Assembly (NCBI RefSeq): GCF_024753245.1
Contig: NZ_JANUGX010000030.1
Location: 22,035 to 86,034 of the forward strand
Reading direction: 5' to 3'
Length of the DNA stretch: 64,000 nucleotides
From: Massilia norwichensis
GTDB lineage: Bacteria > Pseudomonadota > Gammaproteobacteria > Burkholderiales > Burkholderiaceae_D
In this document: positions 43,344 to 52,221 of the stretch, one piece after another
How positions within the stretch are numbered: the first letter of the stretch is position 1
How the letters are laid out: each line of letters opens with the position of its first letter
Translations under genes and position numbers: made by a program
The notes under the pieces: generated by a model
Told to the model about the DNA's origin: nothing
The model's database searches: none
The model's input: only the letters and a program-made list of their open reading frames with translations

Positions 43344-43790
43344 TCAGATTCCCTGCGCCGGCATCCTTTCGAAAGGTCCGATGCAAGCCTCCATCGACTC
43401 CTCGCGGCACATCACGAAGCGCGCGCCCGAGGGGTGGAAGCGCAGGTAGTTGGTGGCGCGGGTACCGATCTGCATGACCTCGCCCGAGCAGTCCTGCTTG
43501 CCGTTGTCCTTCACGATGCGGTCTTCGAGCTTGTAGAAGCCCTTGGCGCTGGGCTTGTCGGCCACCGTGAATTCGCTTTCCGACACTTCGTCGGCGCTCT
43601 TGACCAGGGTGGTGCCGTCGCCGCGGAAGTGGTAGGTCTCGGAGCAGCCGAGCTGGGGGATGCTGAGGACCCAGATGCCCAGCAGCGGATGGGAGGCCGG
43701 CGGCGTGACCGCGGGTGCGGCTGCGCCCGCGAGCGAGGGCCCGAGAGCGAGCGAGGTGACAAGGATGAACAGTCCGGTGAGCGGTCGCAT
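43344..43790 (-). CDS. hypothetical secreted protein
   Basis: 148 residues from the ATG complementary to 43788-43790. A clear signal peptide (MRPLTGLFILVTSLALGPSL, AGA) precedes a domain starting HPLLGIWVLSIPQLGCSETY, with FRGDGTTLVKSADEVSESEF and four cysteines that could form two disulfides. The order resembles small lipocalin-like 'LLGTW' domains, but this is a guess from pattern only. It is likely periplasmic. Confidence 0.65.
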   Translation of the reverse strand: MRPLTGLFILVTSLALGPSLAGAAAPAVTPPASHPLLGIWVLSIPQLGCSETYHFRGDGTTLVKSADEVSESEFTVADKPSAKGFYKLEDRIVKDNGKQDCSGEVMQIGTRATNYLRFHPSGARFVMCREESMEACIGPFERMPAQGI

Positions 43791-43947
43791 GATGTCGGTC
43801 CTTTGCGCAAACAGCCAAAACGAGCCAGCACGAGCCAAAACGGGCAAGCCAGGGGTGCGTTGTCATTATTGCATACCCCCGGCGCGGCCAGGCGCGCGCC
43901 AGGACCGGATCGGGCGCCCGCTCAGGCACCCGGACCGCGATGCCGGA

Positions 43948-45639
43948 TCAGGCGCCTTCGGGCGTCTTCGGCTTGGCCGGACGGCGTGCGCGCGTGGCCG
44001 GCTTGCGCGACGGCGCCTTGTGGGCCGGACGGGTCGACTTCTTGCGCTCCTTGGCAGGCGCCGGATCGGACGGGTCGGCGTCGGTCGTGCCGTCCTCGCC
44101 GCCGTCGCTGCCGGTGCCGGCATCGATGGGCGCGGCGCTGTCGGCGACGGCCGGGGCGACGGCGGACTGCGCGTCCAGCGCGATGGCCGCGTTGTCGGCG
44201 CCGGCTTCGGCGGCCTGGCTGACTTCGCCCGCGCTGTCGGCGGCGGCCGCAGCCTTGCGTGCGGACGGCTTGCGCGGGGTGCGGCGGCGTTCCTTTACGG
44301 GCGCGGCCGGCTTGTCGGCTTCGGCGGTGTCGGCGGCTTGCGGTGCGGCGTCAGCAGCCTGCGATCCGGCGTCAGCGGCTTGCGATGCAGCTTCCGATGC
44401 GGCTGCAGCGCTGCCATCTGCCGCGGTGCCGGCGGCAGCGCCACCAGCTTCCGGCTGCGCAGCCGGGACGTCAGCACTGGCCTCGGCTTCGACCAGATCC
44501 GGCGTCGGCGCCGGCCAGCTGGCCATCGCGGCTTCTTCCTGCGCCACCTGCTCTTGTGCGAACGCGGCCTGCTCGGCAGCCAGGTCGCCGCCCTGCTCGC
44601 GTCCCTTGCGGCCACGGCCGCCGCGGCGGCGCGGTTCGCGTGCCGCTGCCGCGCCTTGCGCCGCCGGTGCCGCATCGCCGGCGCGCGGGATCTCGCTCGG
44701 CTGCTCGCCTTGCGTTTCCGCGGCCAGCTCGTCGCCCGCCTCGGTGACGGCGGCGGCCGGTGCCGCCGGCAGCGGCTCGGCTTCCGCCGCACCCGCCAGG
44801 GCGTCGATGGCCTGGGCGCTGCGGTAGACATAGGTGCCCGACTTCTCGTCGCGGCCGAACTCGAACAGGCCGCGGGTCTGCGCTTCTTCGAGCAGGTTGC
44901 CGAAGGTGCGGAAGCCGTAGAAGGTTTCCGAGAAATCCGGACGGCGGCGCTTCAGCGTGTCCTTCAGCAGCGACGCCCAGATCTTGCCGGTGTCGCCGCG
45001 TTCGGAGACCAGCGCATCGAAGGTCTCGACCACCATCTCCAGCGCCTGCAGCTTGCGCGCTTCCAGGTCTTCCTTCTTGCGGTTGCTGTCGTCGGCAGGA
45101 CGGCGGCCCTGCTGCTGGCCCTGGCCCTTGCGCTCGTCGCGCTTGGCGGCGGCGCGGCGCACTTCGCGCACCAGGTCGTCGTAGAAGATGAATTCGTCGC
45201 AGTTCGCGACCAGCAGGTCCGAGGTCGAATTCTTGACGCCGACGCCGATCACGCGCTTGGCGTTCTCGCGCAATTTGGACACCAGCGGCGAGAAGTCGGA
45301 ATCGCCGGAGACGATCACGAAGGTATCGACGTGGGCCTTGGTGTAGCACAGGTCGAGCGCGTCCACCACCATGCGGATGTCGGCCGAGTTCTTGCCGGAC
45401 TGGCGCACGTGCGGGATTTCGATCAGCTCGAAGTTCGCTTCGTGCATTGTGGCTTTGAAGCCTTTATAGCGGTCCCAGTCGCAATAGGCTTTCTTGACCA
45501 CGATACTGCCCTTGAGCAGCAGGCGTTCGAGGACGGGCTTGATGTCGAATTTCTCGTAATTCGCATCGCGCACGCCGAGTGCGACGTTCTCGAAGTCGCA
45601 GAACACCGCCATGCTGATGTTTTCTGAAGATGAAGCCAT
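43948..45639 (-). CDS. NYN-domain protein with OST-HTH/LOTUS domain and long Ala-rich tail
   Basis: 563 residues from the ATG complementary to 45637-45639 (a TTG at 45669 is also in frame). The NYN (PIN-like RNase) domain covers about 10-160 with acidic residues in CDFENVA, NSADIRMVVDAL and SGDSDFSPLV, matching LabA/MARF1-like nucleases. An OST-HTH/LOTUS-like domain follows (about 195-285: WASLLKDTLKRRRPDFSETF, YGFRTFGNLLEEA). The last 280 residues are Ala/Glu/Asp-rich and end in a Lys/Arg/Pro-rich tail. The first two suggest an RNA-cleaving or RNA-binding role. Confidence 0.88.
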   Translation of the reverse strand: MASSSENISMAVFCDFENVALGVRDANYEKFDIKPVLERLLLKGSIVVKKAYCDWDRYKGFKATMHEANFELIEIPHVRQSGKNSADIRMVVDALDLCYTKAHVDTFVIVSGDSDFSPLVSKLRENAKRVIGVGVKNSTSDLLVANCDEFIFYDDLVREVRRAAAKRDERKGQGQQQGRRPADDSNRKKEDLEARKLQALEMVVETFDALVSERGDTGKIWASLLKDTLKRRRPDFSETFYGFRTFGNLLEEAQTRGLFEFGRDEKSGTYVYRSAQAIDALAGAAEAEPLPAAPAAAVTEAGDELAAETQGEQPSEIPRAGDAAPAAQGAAAAREPRRRGGRGRKGREQGGDLAAEQAAFAQEQVAQEEAAMASWPAPTPDLVEAEASADVPAAQPEAGGAAAGTAADGSAAAASEAASQAADAGSQAADAAPQAADTAEADKPAAPVKERRRTPRKPSARKAAAAADSAGEVSQAAEAGADNAAIALDAQSAVAPAVADSAAPIDAGTGSDGGEDGTTDADPSDPAPAKERKKSTRPAHKAPSRKPATRARRPAKPKTPEGA

Positions 45640-45708
45640 GTTTGTTGTTGAGAATGTGTTGGTGGACAAGCTATCCGCCGGATTATACGCAACAACAGGA
45701 AATCCACC

Positions 45709-46296
45709 TCAGGCCGCACGGCTGGGCAGCAGGCAGGACGCGTAGGGGCTGACGAAAGGCGTGGCGCGGCCGGTGTCGTCGAAGCGCGAGCGTTCGATGG
45801 CGCCGATGTCGCCGCCGTACACGTGGATGCTGACCGAGACGCCATCCTCGAGCGCATTGGATACGCGGTGTATATCACCGATGGTGGGTGATACGAGATC
45901 GATATCACCGGGCGCAAGCTCGTGCACGTGGCCCTGCACCAGCGGGCCGCCCGGCTCCAGCAGCGGGCTGAATTCCTCGCAGCGTTCGCGCCCCTTCAGC
46001 ACGCCGACCATGCCCCACACCGTGTGGTCGTGGATGGGCGTGCCCTGCCCCGGCCCCCAGACCATGGCCGAGACCGAGAAGCGTCCGGCCGGATCGACGT
46101 GCAGGCGGTGGATGCGGTAGCCGTCCGGGTCCGGCTGCATGAGGGCGTCCGGCAGCCAATCCTCTTGCGCGATCAGGCTGGCCAGCAGCGCGCGGCCGTC
46201 GCGCAGGATCGTGGCTTCGTCGGCGCCGTGGTCGACCAGCGCCGTCATGCCGCGCACGAAGTCCGCCAGCGGGCCGGCGTCGCCGTGGGCGTTCAT
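45709..46296 (-). CDS. cysteine dioxygenase-type thiol dioxygenase (cupin)
   Basis: 195 residues. The iron-binding cupin motif is TPIHDHTVWGMVGVLKG, with the third His in SPTIGDIHRVSNA. Bacterial members oxidise cysteine or 3-mercaptopropionate to the sulfinate with oxygen; the sequence does not settle which. Its ATG overlaps the stop of the DUF1810 gene (46293-46296), so the two are translated together. Confidence 0.87.
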   Translation of the reverse strand: MNAHGDAGPLADFVRGMTALVDHGADEATILRDGRALLASLIAQEDWLPDALMQPDPDGYRIHRLHVDPAGRFSVSAMVWGPGQGTPIHDHTVWGMVGVLKGRERCEEFSPLLEPGGPLVQGHVHELAPGDIDLVSPTIGDIHRVSNALEDGVSVSIHVYGGDIGAIERSRFDDTGRATPFVSPYASCLLPSRAA

Positions 46297-46715
46297 GACA
46301 GCTTCTCGATGGTGGCGGCATCCGGCATGCCGTCGAAGAAGCGGTCGAGGCAGTCCTGGAACAGGGCCTCGTCCGGGGCGACGTCGGCAAACAGCGTCAT
46401 GCAGGAGCGGAATTTCATGTCGTCGGGGTGGCCGAAGATCTCGTCGACGCCGAGCGCCTCGTGCATCAGGACCGCGGCGCTGCATTCGCGCAGGCGCCTG
46501 CCCAGTACCGGATGCGCGAGATAAGCCGCGGCCTCGTCGGCGGAACGGATCGCGTAGCGGCGCGCCATCTCGCTGTGGCCCAGCCCTTCGATCTGCGGAA
46601 AGATGAACCACATCCAGTGGGTCCGCTTGTGGCCGGCGCGCAGTTCGCCGAGCGCGGTGGCGTAGATGCCCTCCTGGGCGTCGACGAAGCGTTGCAGGTT
46701 GTAGCCGTTGTCCAT
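46293..46715 (-). CDS. DUF1810 family protein
   Basis: 140 residues from the ATG complementary to 46713-46715, with a strong GGAGG ribosome site upstream. Family motifs are present: LQRFVDAQEGIYATALGELR, GHKRTHWMWFIFPQIEGLGH and LRECSAAVLMHE. It is an all-helical protein of unknown function (calpastatin-like annotation in some databases has no support). It is the first gene of a two-gene unit with the thiol dioxygenase. Confidence 0.9.
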   Translation of the reverse strand: MDNGYNLQRFVDAQEGIYATALGELRAGHKRTHWMWFIFPQIEGLGHSEMARRYAIRSADEAAAYLAHPVLGRRLRECSAAVLMHEALGVDEIFGHPDDMKFRSCMTLFADVAPDEALFQDCLDRFFDGMPDAATIEKLS

Positions 46716-46756
46716 GATGGTCCTCCTCGCGCCCATGCTACTACAATGGCGGGACC

Positions 46757-46966
46757 ATGAAACCTGAACACTTGCAGCTGCTCCTCGTCCGCGAAATGCC
46801 CTTCGGTAAATACCAGGGCAAGAAGATCGCCGAACTCCCCGGCCACTACCTCGCCTGGTTTGCCCGCGAGGGCTTCCCGAAGGGCGAGCTGGGCGAATTA
46901 CTCGAACTGATGTACGAGCTCGACCACAACGCCCTGCGCGGCCTGCTCGACCCGCTGCGGCGCTGA
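46757..46966 (+). CDS. DUF3820 (QSregVF-type) small protein
   Basis: 69 residues. The whole length matches the family: MPFGKYQGKKIAELPGHYLA, WFAREGFPKGELGELLELM. The Pseudomonas member is described as a quorum-sensing-regulated virulence factor; the KYxGKxI core is also seen in exonuclease-associated domains. It is divergent from DUF1810 with 41 bases between starts, and convergent with the DUF389 gene. Confidence 0.88.
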   Translation: MKPEHLQLLLVREMPFGKYQGKKIAELPGHYLAWFAREGFPKGELGELLELMYELDHNALRGLLDPLRR

Positions 46967-46988
46967 GCCGCGTCCGCAGCTTCCGCTA

Positions 46989-48356
46989 TCAACGCGCCGC
47001 GCGCGCCAGCAACAGGCGCGCCTGCTCCGACTTGGTACGGACCCGGAACCAGTCCTGCGCCAGTTTGACCTGGCTGGCGGCCGGCAGGCGGCGGCAGGTC
47101 GCGCTCAGCAGCGGCGCGGTCTGGCCGTCGGCCAGCGCCACCTGGCCCACCAGGGCGTCGGCGCATTGCGGGAACTGCGCGGCGAATTCGCGCGCGATGT
47201 CGCCGGCGCCGGCGATCCAATCCTGGCGCGTTGCGGCCTGCTCGGCCAGTTGCTTGCGCAGGGCGGCGATGGTGTCGTCGCGCTCCTGCAGCGCCTGCTG
47301 GCTGTTCTTCACGATCTCGGCCAGGATGTCGGCCTTCAGCGTGCCGACATCGACCCTGGTGTCCTCGGCCTGGTGCACGACCAGGTGCGCGCCCTGCAAG
47401 CCGGCGGCAGGCAATTTGGTTTCTATCGCGGCGATGGCGCTGTGCGGCATGCGCGGGCCGATCAGGGTCACCTCGATCTCCTTGGTGCCGGCCGCGATAT
47501 GGGTCTCGACCACGTGCACCTTGGCGGCCTGGAACTCGTCGCGCACGAAGGCGCGCGCCTTGCTGGAAAAGAGTTCGTTGTCGACCAGGCGCGCCGCCAG
47601 CCAGATGCTCGGCAGACCGGTGAGCAGCACGATCGCCAGCAGCGCGCGCTTGACCCGCTTTTCCTTGGCCTTGTCGATGAATTTGCGGTGCGGCAGGCGC
47701 AGGAAATCGATGATCAGGACCGCCGAAAAAGCGATGAACACGCAGTTGATCGAGAACAGGTAGAAGGCGCCGGCGAAGACCTGCCAGTTGGCGTTCGCCA
47801 GCCCGTAGCCGGCGGTGCACAGCGGCGGCATCAGGGCGGTGGCGATGGCGACGCCGGGAATCACGTTCGACTTCTCGCGCCGGGTCTGGCCGATGATGCC
47901 GGCCAGGCCGCCGGCCAGCGCGATCAGCACGTCCCACAGCGAGGGCGTGGTGCGCGCCAGCAGTTCCGACTGCGCTTCGCCGAGCGGCGTGAGCAGGAAG
48001 TACACGGTCGAGGTGGCGAGCGAGATGCCGGCCGCGATGGCCAGGTTGACCAGCGAGCGCCGGATCAGCGCGAAGTCGTAGATGCCGATGCCGTAACCCA
48101 TGCCGACGATCGGCCCCATCAAGGGCGAGACCAGCATCGCGCCGATGATCACGGCGTTCGAATTCGTGTTCAGGCCGACCGAGGCGATCAGGATCGCGAA
48201 CATCAAAATCCACGGCGTGGCGCCGCTCAGTTCGACGCCGGCGCGCAGGCTGCGGTCGATCTCGGCATCATCGGCCTTGTCGTCGAGCAGGCTGAAACGG
48301 TGGGCGATGGCGGCACGCAGCGACGGCGGCTGCTCGACAGGCTGGGGTGCATTCAT
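46989..48356 (-). CDS. DUF389 membrane protein (TIGR00341-like)
   Basis: 455 residues from the ATG complementary to 48354-48356. About six membrane helices contain the family core NTNSNAVIIGAMLVSPLMGP and GVAIATALMPPLCTAGYGLA. The C-terminal 200 residues are soluble with a probable coiled coil (about 335-365: AEIVKNSQQALQERDDTIAA). The function of the family is unknown. Confidence 0.88.
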   Translation of the reverse strand: MNAPQPVEQPPSLRAAIAHRFSLLDDKADDAEIDRSLRAGVELSGATPWILMFAILIASVGLNTNSNAVIIGAMLVSPLMGPIVGMGYGIGIYDFALIRRSLVNLAIAAGISLATSTVYFLLTPLGEAQSELLARTTPSLWDVLIALAGGLAGIIGQTRREKSNVIPGVAIATALMPPLCTAGYGLANANWQVFAGAFYLFSINCVFIAFSAVLIIDFLRLPHRKFIDKAKEKRVKRALLAIVLLTGLPSIWLAARLVDNELFSSKARAFVRDEFQAAKVHVVETHIAAGTKEIEVTLIGPRMPHSAIAAIETKLPAAGLQGAHLVVHQAEDTRVDVGTLKADILAEIVKNSQQALQERDDTIAALRKQLAEQAATRQDWIAGAGDIAREFAAQFPQCADALVGQVALADGQTAPLLSATCRRLPAASQVKLAQDWFRVRTKSEQARLLLARAAR

Positions 48357-48531
48357 GGCAAGGGGCACGTGGCTGAGTGGATTCCAGAGGGCGATTCTCC
48401 CGGAAAACATCCATTGGTACAAATATTTGTCTTTCGATTTTTTCGATGATAGACCGCAAAACAACTCGTTTTTCTTGCGCTTCCGGCCTCGCTATACTGG
48501 CTTTCATCGAGAACACACAAAGGAGCGCATC

Positions 48532-49233
<702 letters not shown>

Positions 49234-49309
49234 CCACAAGTAGTCGCACGCAGGCCACAACATGGCGTGCGCTGCGGCGAAATGTGAAATTTGACGAGGA
49301 CAAGCTGGG

Positions 49310-49315
49310 TATAAT
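49310..49315 (+). promoter_or_regulatory. -10 box for the receiver/HEAT/glycosyltransferase operon
   Basis: TATAAT, a perfect -10 hexamer, lies 32 bases before the ATG at 49348. A TTGACG at 49291-49296 is only 13 bases upstream, too close for a normal -35, so the -35 element is unclear. Confidence 0.5.
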
Positions 49316-49347
49316 GGAGCCCTAGAGCAACTTTTTCGGCCCCAGCC

Positions 49348-49731
49348 ATGAGCGCACAACCCACTGTCCTCGTCGTCGAGGATGACGTCCACATCGCCCA
49401 CGTCCTGACCTTCATGCTGGAACGCCAGGGCTACAAGGTCACCCACGTCGCCGACGGCCGCGCCGCCAGCGCCCACGTCGCCGGCAATCCGGCGCCGGAC
49501 CTGGTGCTGCTCGACGTGATGCTGCCCTACGTCGACGGCTTCGAGATCGTCGGCCAGATCCGCGCCCTCGATGGCTGGAAGGACACGCCGGTCATCATGC
49601 TGACCGCCAAGAACACCGAACGCGACACCGTGCGCGCCCTCGATGCCGGCGCCAACGACTTCATCATCAAACCGTTCCAGCCGCAGGAACTGCTGGCACG
49701 CCTGCGCCGCTTCCTCAAAACGCCCGCATGA
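49348..49731 (+). CDS. single-domain response regulator (receiver only)
   Basis: 127 residues consisting of one receiver domain. Acidic pocket Asp12/Asp13 in VVEDDVH, phosphorylation site Asp56 in LVLLDVMLP, Thr in VIMLTAKN and Lys in FIIKPFQP are all intact, so it should accept phosphate. With no output domain it must act by protein contact, most simply on the HEAT-repeat protein encoded next: its stop overlaps that start (ATGA at 49728-49731). No kinase gene is adjacent. Confidence 0.92.
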   Translation: MSAQPTVLVVEDDVHIAHVLTFMLERQGYKVTHVADGRAASAHVAGNPAPDLVLLDVMLPYVDGFEIVGQIRALDGWKDTPVIMLTAKNTERDTVRALDAGANDFIIKPFQPQELLARLRRFLKTPA

Positions 49732-50813
49732 GTTTCGGGGGCGACCCGATCCTCGCCGCGGCGTTCTGGACCGGCATCGCCGCCCTGCTGCTGACCCTCC
49801 TGCTCGGCCTGGAGATCGTGCGCCTGCGCATGTCCCTGCGCGCGCGCCAGCGGCGCGAGACGCGCGCGCTGGCGCGCTGGCGCCCGATCCTGAATGCCGC
49901 CATCGTCGGCGACAGGCCGCCGCAGCTGCCCACGCTCGCTCCCGCCGAGCGCCTGCACTTCATCAAGCTGTGGGTGCACCTGCAGGCTTCGCTGCGCGGC
50001 GAAGCCAGTGCCGCCCTCAACGACATCGCCGGCCGCCTCGGCCTGCACCTGGAAGCGCGCGCGATGCTGGGCCGGCGCGCCCGCAGCGAACGCCTGCTGG
50101 CGGCGCTGATGCTGGGCCACCTCGGCGACCGCCAGGCCTGGCCGCAGTTGCTGCGCCTGGCCGGCATGGACGACCCGACGCTGTCGCTGACGGCGCTGTG
50201 GGCGCTGGTACGCATCGATCCGCAGGCCGCCGCCGAGTACCTGACGCCGCTGTTCATCGAACGCGAGGACTGGGCCATGTCGCACGTGGCCGGCATCCTG
50301 CAGCAGGCAGGCAGACCGGTGGCGGCGGTGCTGGCGGGGATGCTGCCGCGCCTGGGCGCCGAGCGCCTGCCGCGCGCGCTGCGCATTGCCGAAGCCCTGC
50401 GCGTGGAGCTGCCGGCCGAAGCGCTGGCCAGCGCGCTGGCGGCAAGCGAGGTCGCCGTCGCCACCGCCGCGCTGCGCATCGTCAACACGCCGCTGCTGCA
50501 GGACGCCGTGCGCGCGCGCCTGCACGACGAAGACTGGCAGGTGCGGGTGCAGGCCGCCAAGGCGCTCGGCCGCATCGGCGACCGCAGCGATGTCGAACGC
50601 CTGGTGGCCTTGCTGGCCGACCGCGAATGGTGGGTGCGCTACCGCGCGGCCCAGGCATTGGTCGAACTGCCCTGGCTGAAGCGCCCCGACCTGGCGGCCC
50701 TGCACGCCACGCTGGAAGACCGCTACGCCGCCGACATGCTGGCCCAGGTGCTGGCCGAGCAGGACGCCGCCAATGCCGCACCAGACACCGCACCCGCGCC
50801 GGAGACCGCATGA
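49728..50813 (+). CDS. membrane-anchored HEAT-repeat protein
   Basis: 361 residues. One N-terminal helix (ILAAAFWTGIAALLLTLLLG) is followed by basic residues (MSLRARQRRETR), placing the rest in the cytoplasm. The body is a row of alpha-helical HEAT-like repeats, clearest in LGHLGDRQAWPQLLRLAGMD, AAKALGRIGDRSDVERLVAL and AAQALVELPWLKR. HEAT repeats are scaffolds. Lying between a receiver and a glycosyltransferase, with ATGA overlaps on both sides, it is a candidate adaptor that passes the phosphorylation signal to the transferase; inference. Confidence 0.8.
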   Translation: MSFGGDPILAAAFWTGIAALLLTLLLGLEIVRLRMSLRARQRRETRALARWRPILNAAIVGDRPPQLPTLAPAERLHFIKLWVHLQASLRGEASAALNDIAGRLGLHLEARAMLGRRARSERLLAALMLGHLGDRQAWPQLLRLAGMDDPTLSLTALWALVRIDPQAAAEYLTPLFIEREDWAMSHVAGILQQAGRPVAAVLAGMLPRLGAERLPRALRIAEALRVELPAEALASALAASEVAVATAALRIVNTPLLQDAVRARLHDEDWQVRVQAAKALGRIGDRSDVERLVALLADREWWVRYRAAQALVELPWLKRPDLAALHATLEDRYAADMLAQVLAEQDAANAAPDTAPAPETA

Positions 50814-52216
50814 ACACGCATCATCTGCTGCTCGATTTCGTCACCTGGTTCGTGCTGTGCTATTTCATTTTGCTGAACGGCGGCTACCTGCTGCTCAATC
50901 TGCTGTCGCTGCGCACGCTGCGCCGCAAGGGCCAGGAAGAGATGCTGGACGACTTGCCGCGCGCCTATTCCGGCCTGGAGCCGCCGGTCAGCATCCTGGT
51001 GCCGGCGTATAACGAGGAAGCGAGCATCGCCGCTTCGGTGCGTTCGATGCTGCAGCTGACCTATGCCGAATACGAACTGGTGATCGTCAACGATGGCTCG
51101 AAGGATGGCACGCTGGAGGTGCTCAAGCGCGAATTCGGCCTGCTGCCCTTCCCCGAAGCCTACCGCCGCCAGATCCCGACCAAGGAGATCAAGGCGATCT
51201 ACCGCTCGACCAGATTCCCGAACGTGCGCGTGATCGACAAAGTCAATGGCGGCAAGGCAGACTCGCTCAACGCCGGCATCAACGCCGCGCGCTATCCGCT
51301 GTTCTGCGGCGTCGACGCCGATTCGATCCTGCAGCGCGACAGCCTGGAACGCGTAACCCAGCCTTTCCTGCGCGACCCCAGCGTGGTCGCCACCGGCGGC
51401 ACGATCCGCATCGCCAACGGCTGCGAGGTCGCCGGCGGCTTTCTGACCAGGGTCGGCCTGCCGCGCAATCCGTGGGCGCTGTTCCAGGTGGTCGAGTACC
51501 TGCGCGCCTTCCTGTTCGGGCGCCTCGGCTGGTCGGCCGTGAACGGCATGCTGATCATCTCCGGCGCCTTCGGCGTGTTCCGCAAGGATGCCGTGGTCAG
51601 CGTCGGCGGCTACCGTTCGAACACCATCGGCGAGGACATGGAACTGATCGTGCGCCTGCACCGCCTGCTGCGCGCACGCCGCCAGCCCTACCGCATCGAA
51701 TTCGTGCCCGACCCGGTATGCTGGACCGAGGCGCCGGAAGACCTCGCGACCCTGAAGAACCAGCGCATCCGCTGGCAGCGCGGCCTGGCCGAGAGCCTGA
51801 ACGCCAACTGGGGCCTGTTCTTCTCGCGCAACGGCGGGGTGCCCGGCTGGCTGGCCTTCCCCTTCATGCTGCTGTTCGAGTGGCTCGGTCCCCTGGTCGA
51901 GATGGGCGGCTACCTGTTCATGATCGTCTCCTTCCTGATGGGGGCGATTTCCTGGCAGGCCTTCTCGACCTTCATGTTCGTCGCGATCGGCCTGGGCATC
52001 CTGCTGTCCGCCTCCGGCCTGCTGCTCGAAGAGATGTCGTTCCACATCTACCCGCGCGGCAAGCAGCTGCTGGCCCTGGGCCTGGTGGTGGTGCTCGAGA
52101 ACCTGGGCTACCGCCAGTTGAACACCTGGTGGCGCCTGATCGGCCTGTTCCGCTGGGCGACCCAGAAGGAAGCCAGCTGGGGCGCCATGAAGCGCAAGGG
52201 CAGCCTCGGCACCTGA
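50810..52216 (+). CDS. processive family 2 glycosyltransferase, membrane-bound
   Basis: 468 residues. An N-terminal helix, a cytoplasmic GT-A domain and three to four C-terminal helices give the layout of polysaccharide synthases such as PgaC, NodC and hyaluronan synthase. Motifs in order are VSILVPAYNEEASI, VIVNDGSKDGTLEV, GKADSLNAGINA with CGVDADS (DxD), IGEDMELIVRLH (acceptor base Asp region) and KNQRIRWQRGL, which holds QxxRW. It would polymerise a nucleotide-sugar and export the chain. It is coupled to the HEAT gene by overlap. Confidence 0.9.
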   Translation: MNTHHLLLDFVTWFVLCYFILLNGGYLLLNLLSLRTLRRKGQEEMLDDLPRAYSGLEPPVSILVPAYNEEASIAASVRSMLQLTYAEYELVIVNDGSKDGTLEVLKREFGLLPFPEAYRRQIPTKEIKAIYRSTRFPNVRVIDKVNGGKADSLNAGINAARYPLFCGVDADSILQRDSLERVTQPFLRDPSVVATGGTIRIANGCEVAGGFLTRVGLPRNPWALFQVVEYLRAFLFGRLGWSAVNGMLIISGAFGVFRKDAVVSVGGYRSNTIGEDMELIVRLHRLLRARRQPYRIEFVPDPVCWTEAPEDLATLKNQRIRWQRGLAESLNANWGLFFSRNGGVPGWLAFPFMLLFEWLGPLVEMGGYLFMIVSFLMGAISWQAFSTFMFVAIGLGILLSASGLLLEEMSFHIYPRGKQLLALGLVVVLENLGYRQLNTWWRLIGLFRWATQKEASWGAMKRKGSLGT

Positions 52217-52221
52217 ACCCG

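Noticed and set aside
49291..49315. TTGACG and TATAAT as a full sigma-70 promoter
   Set aside because: The spacing is 13 bases, too short; only the -10 box is kept as a feature.
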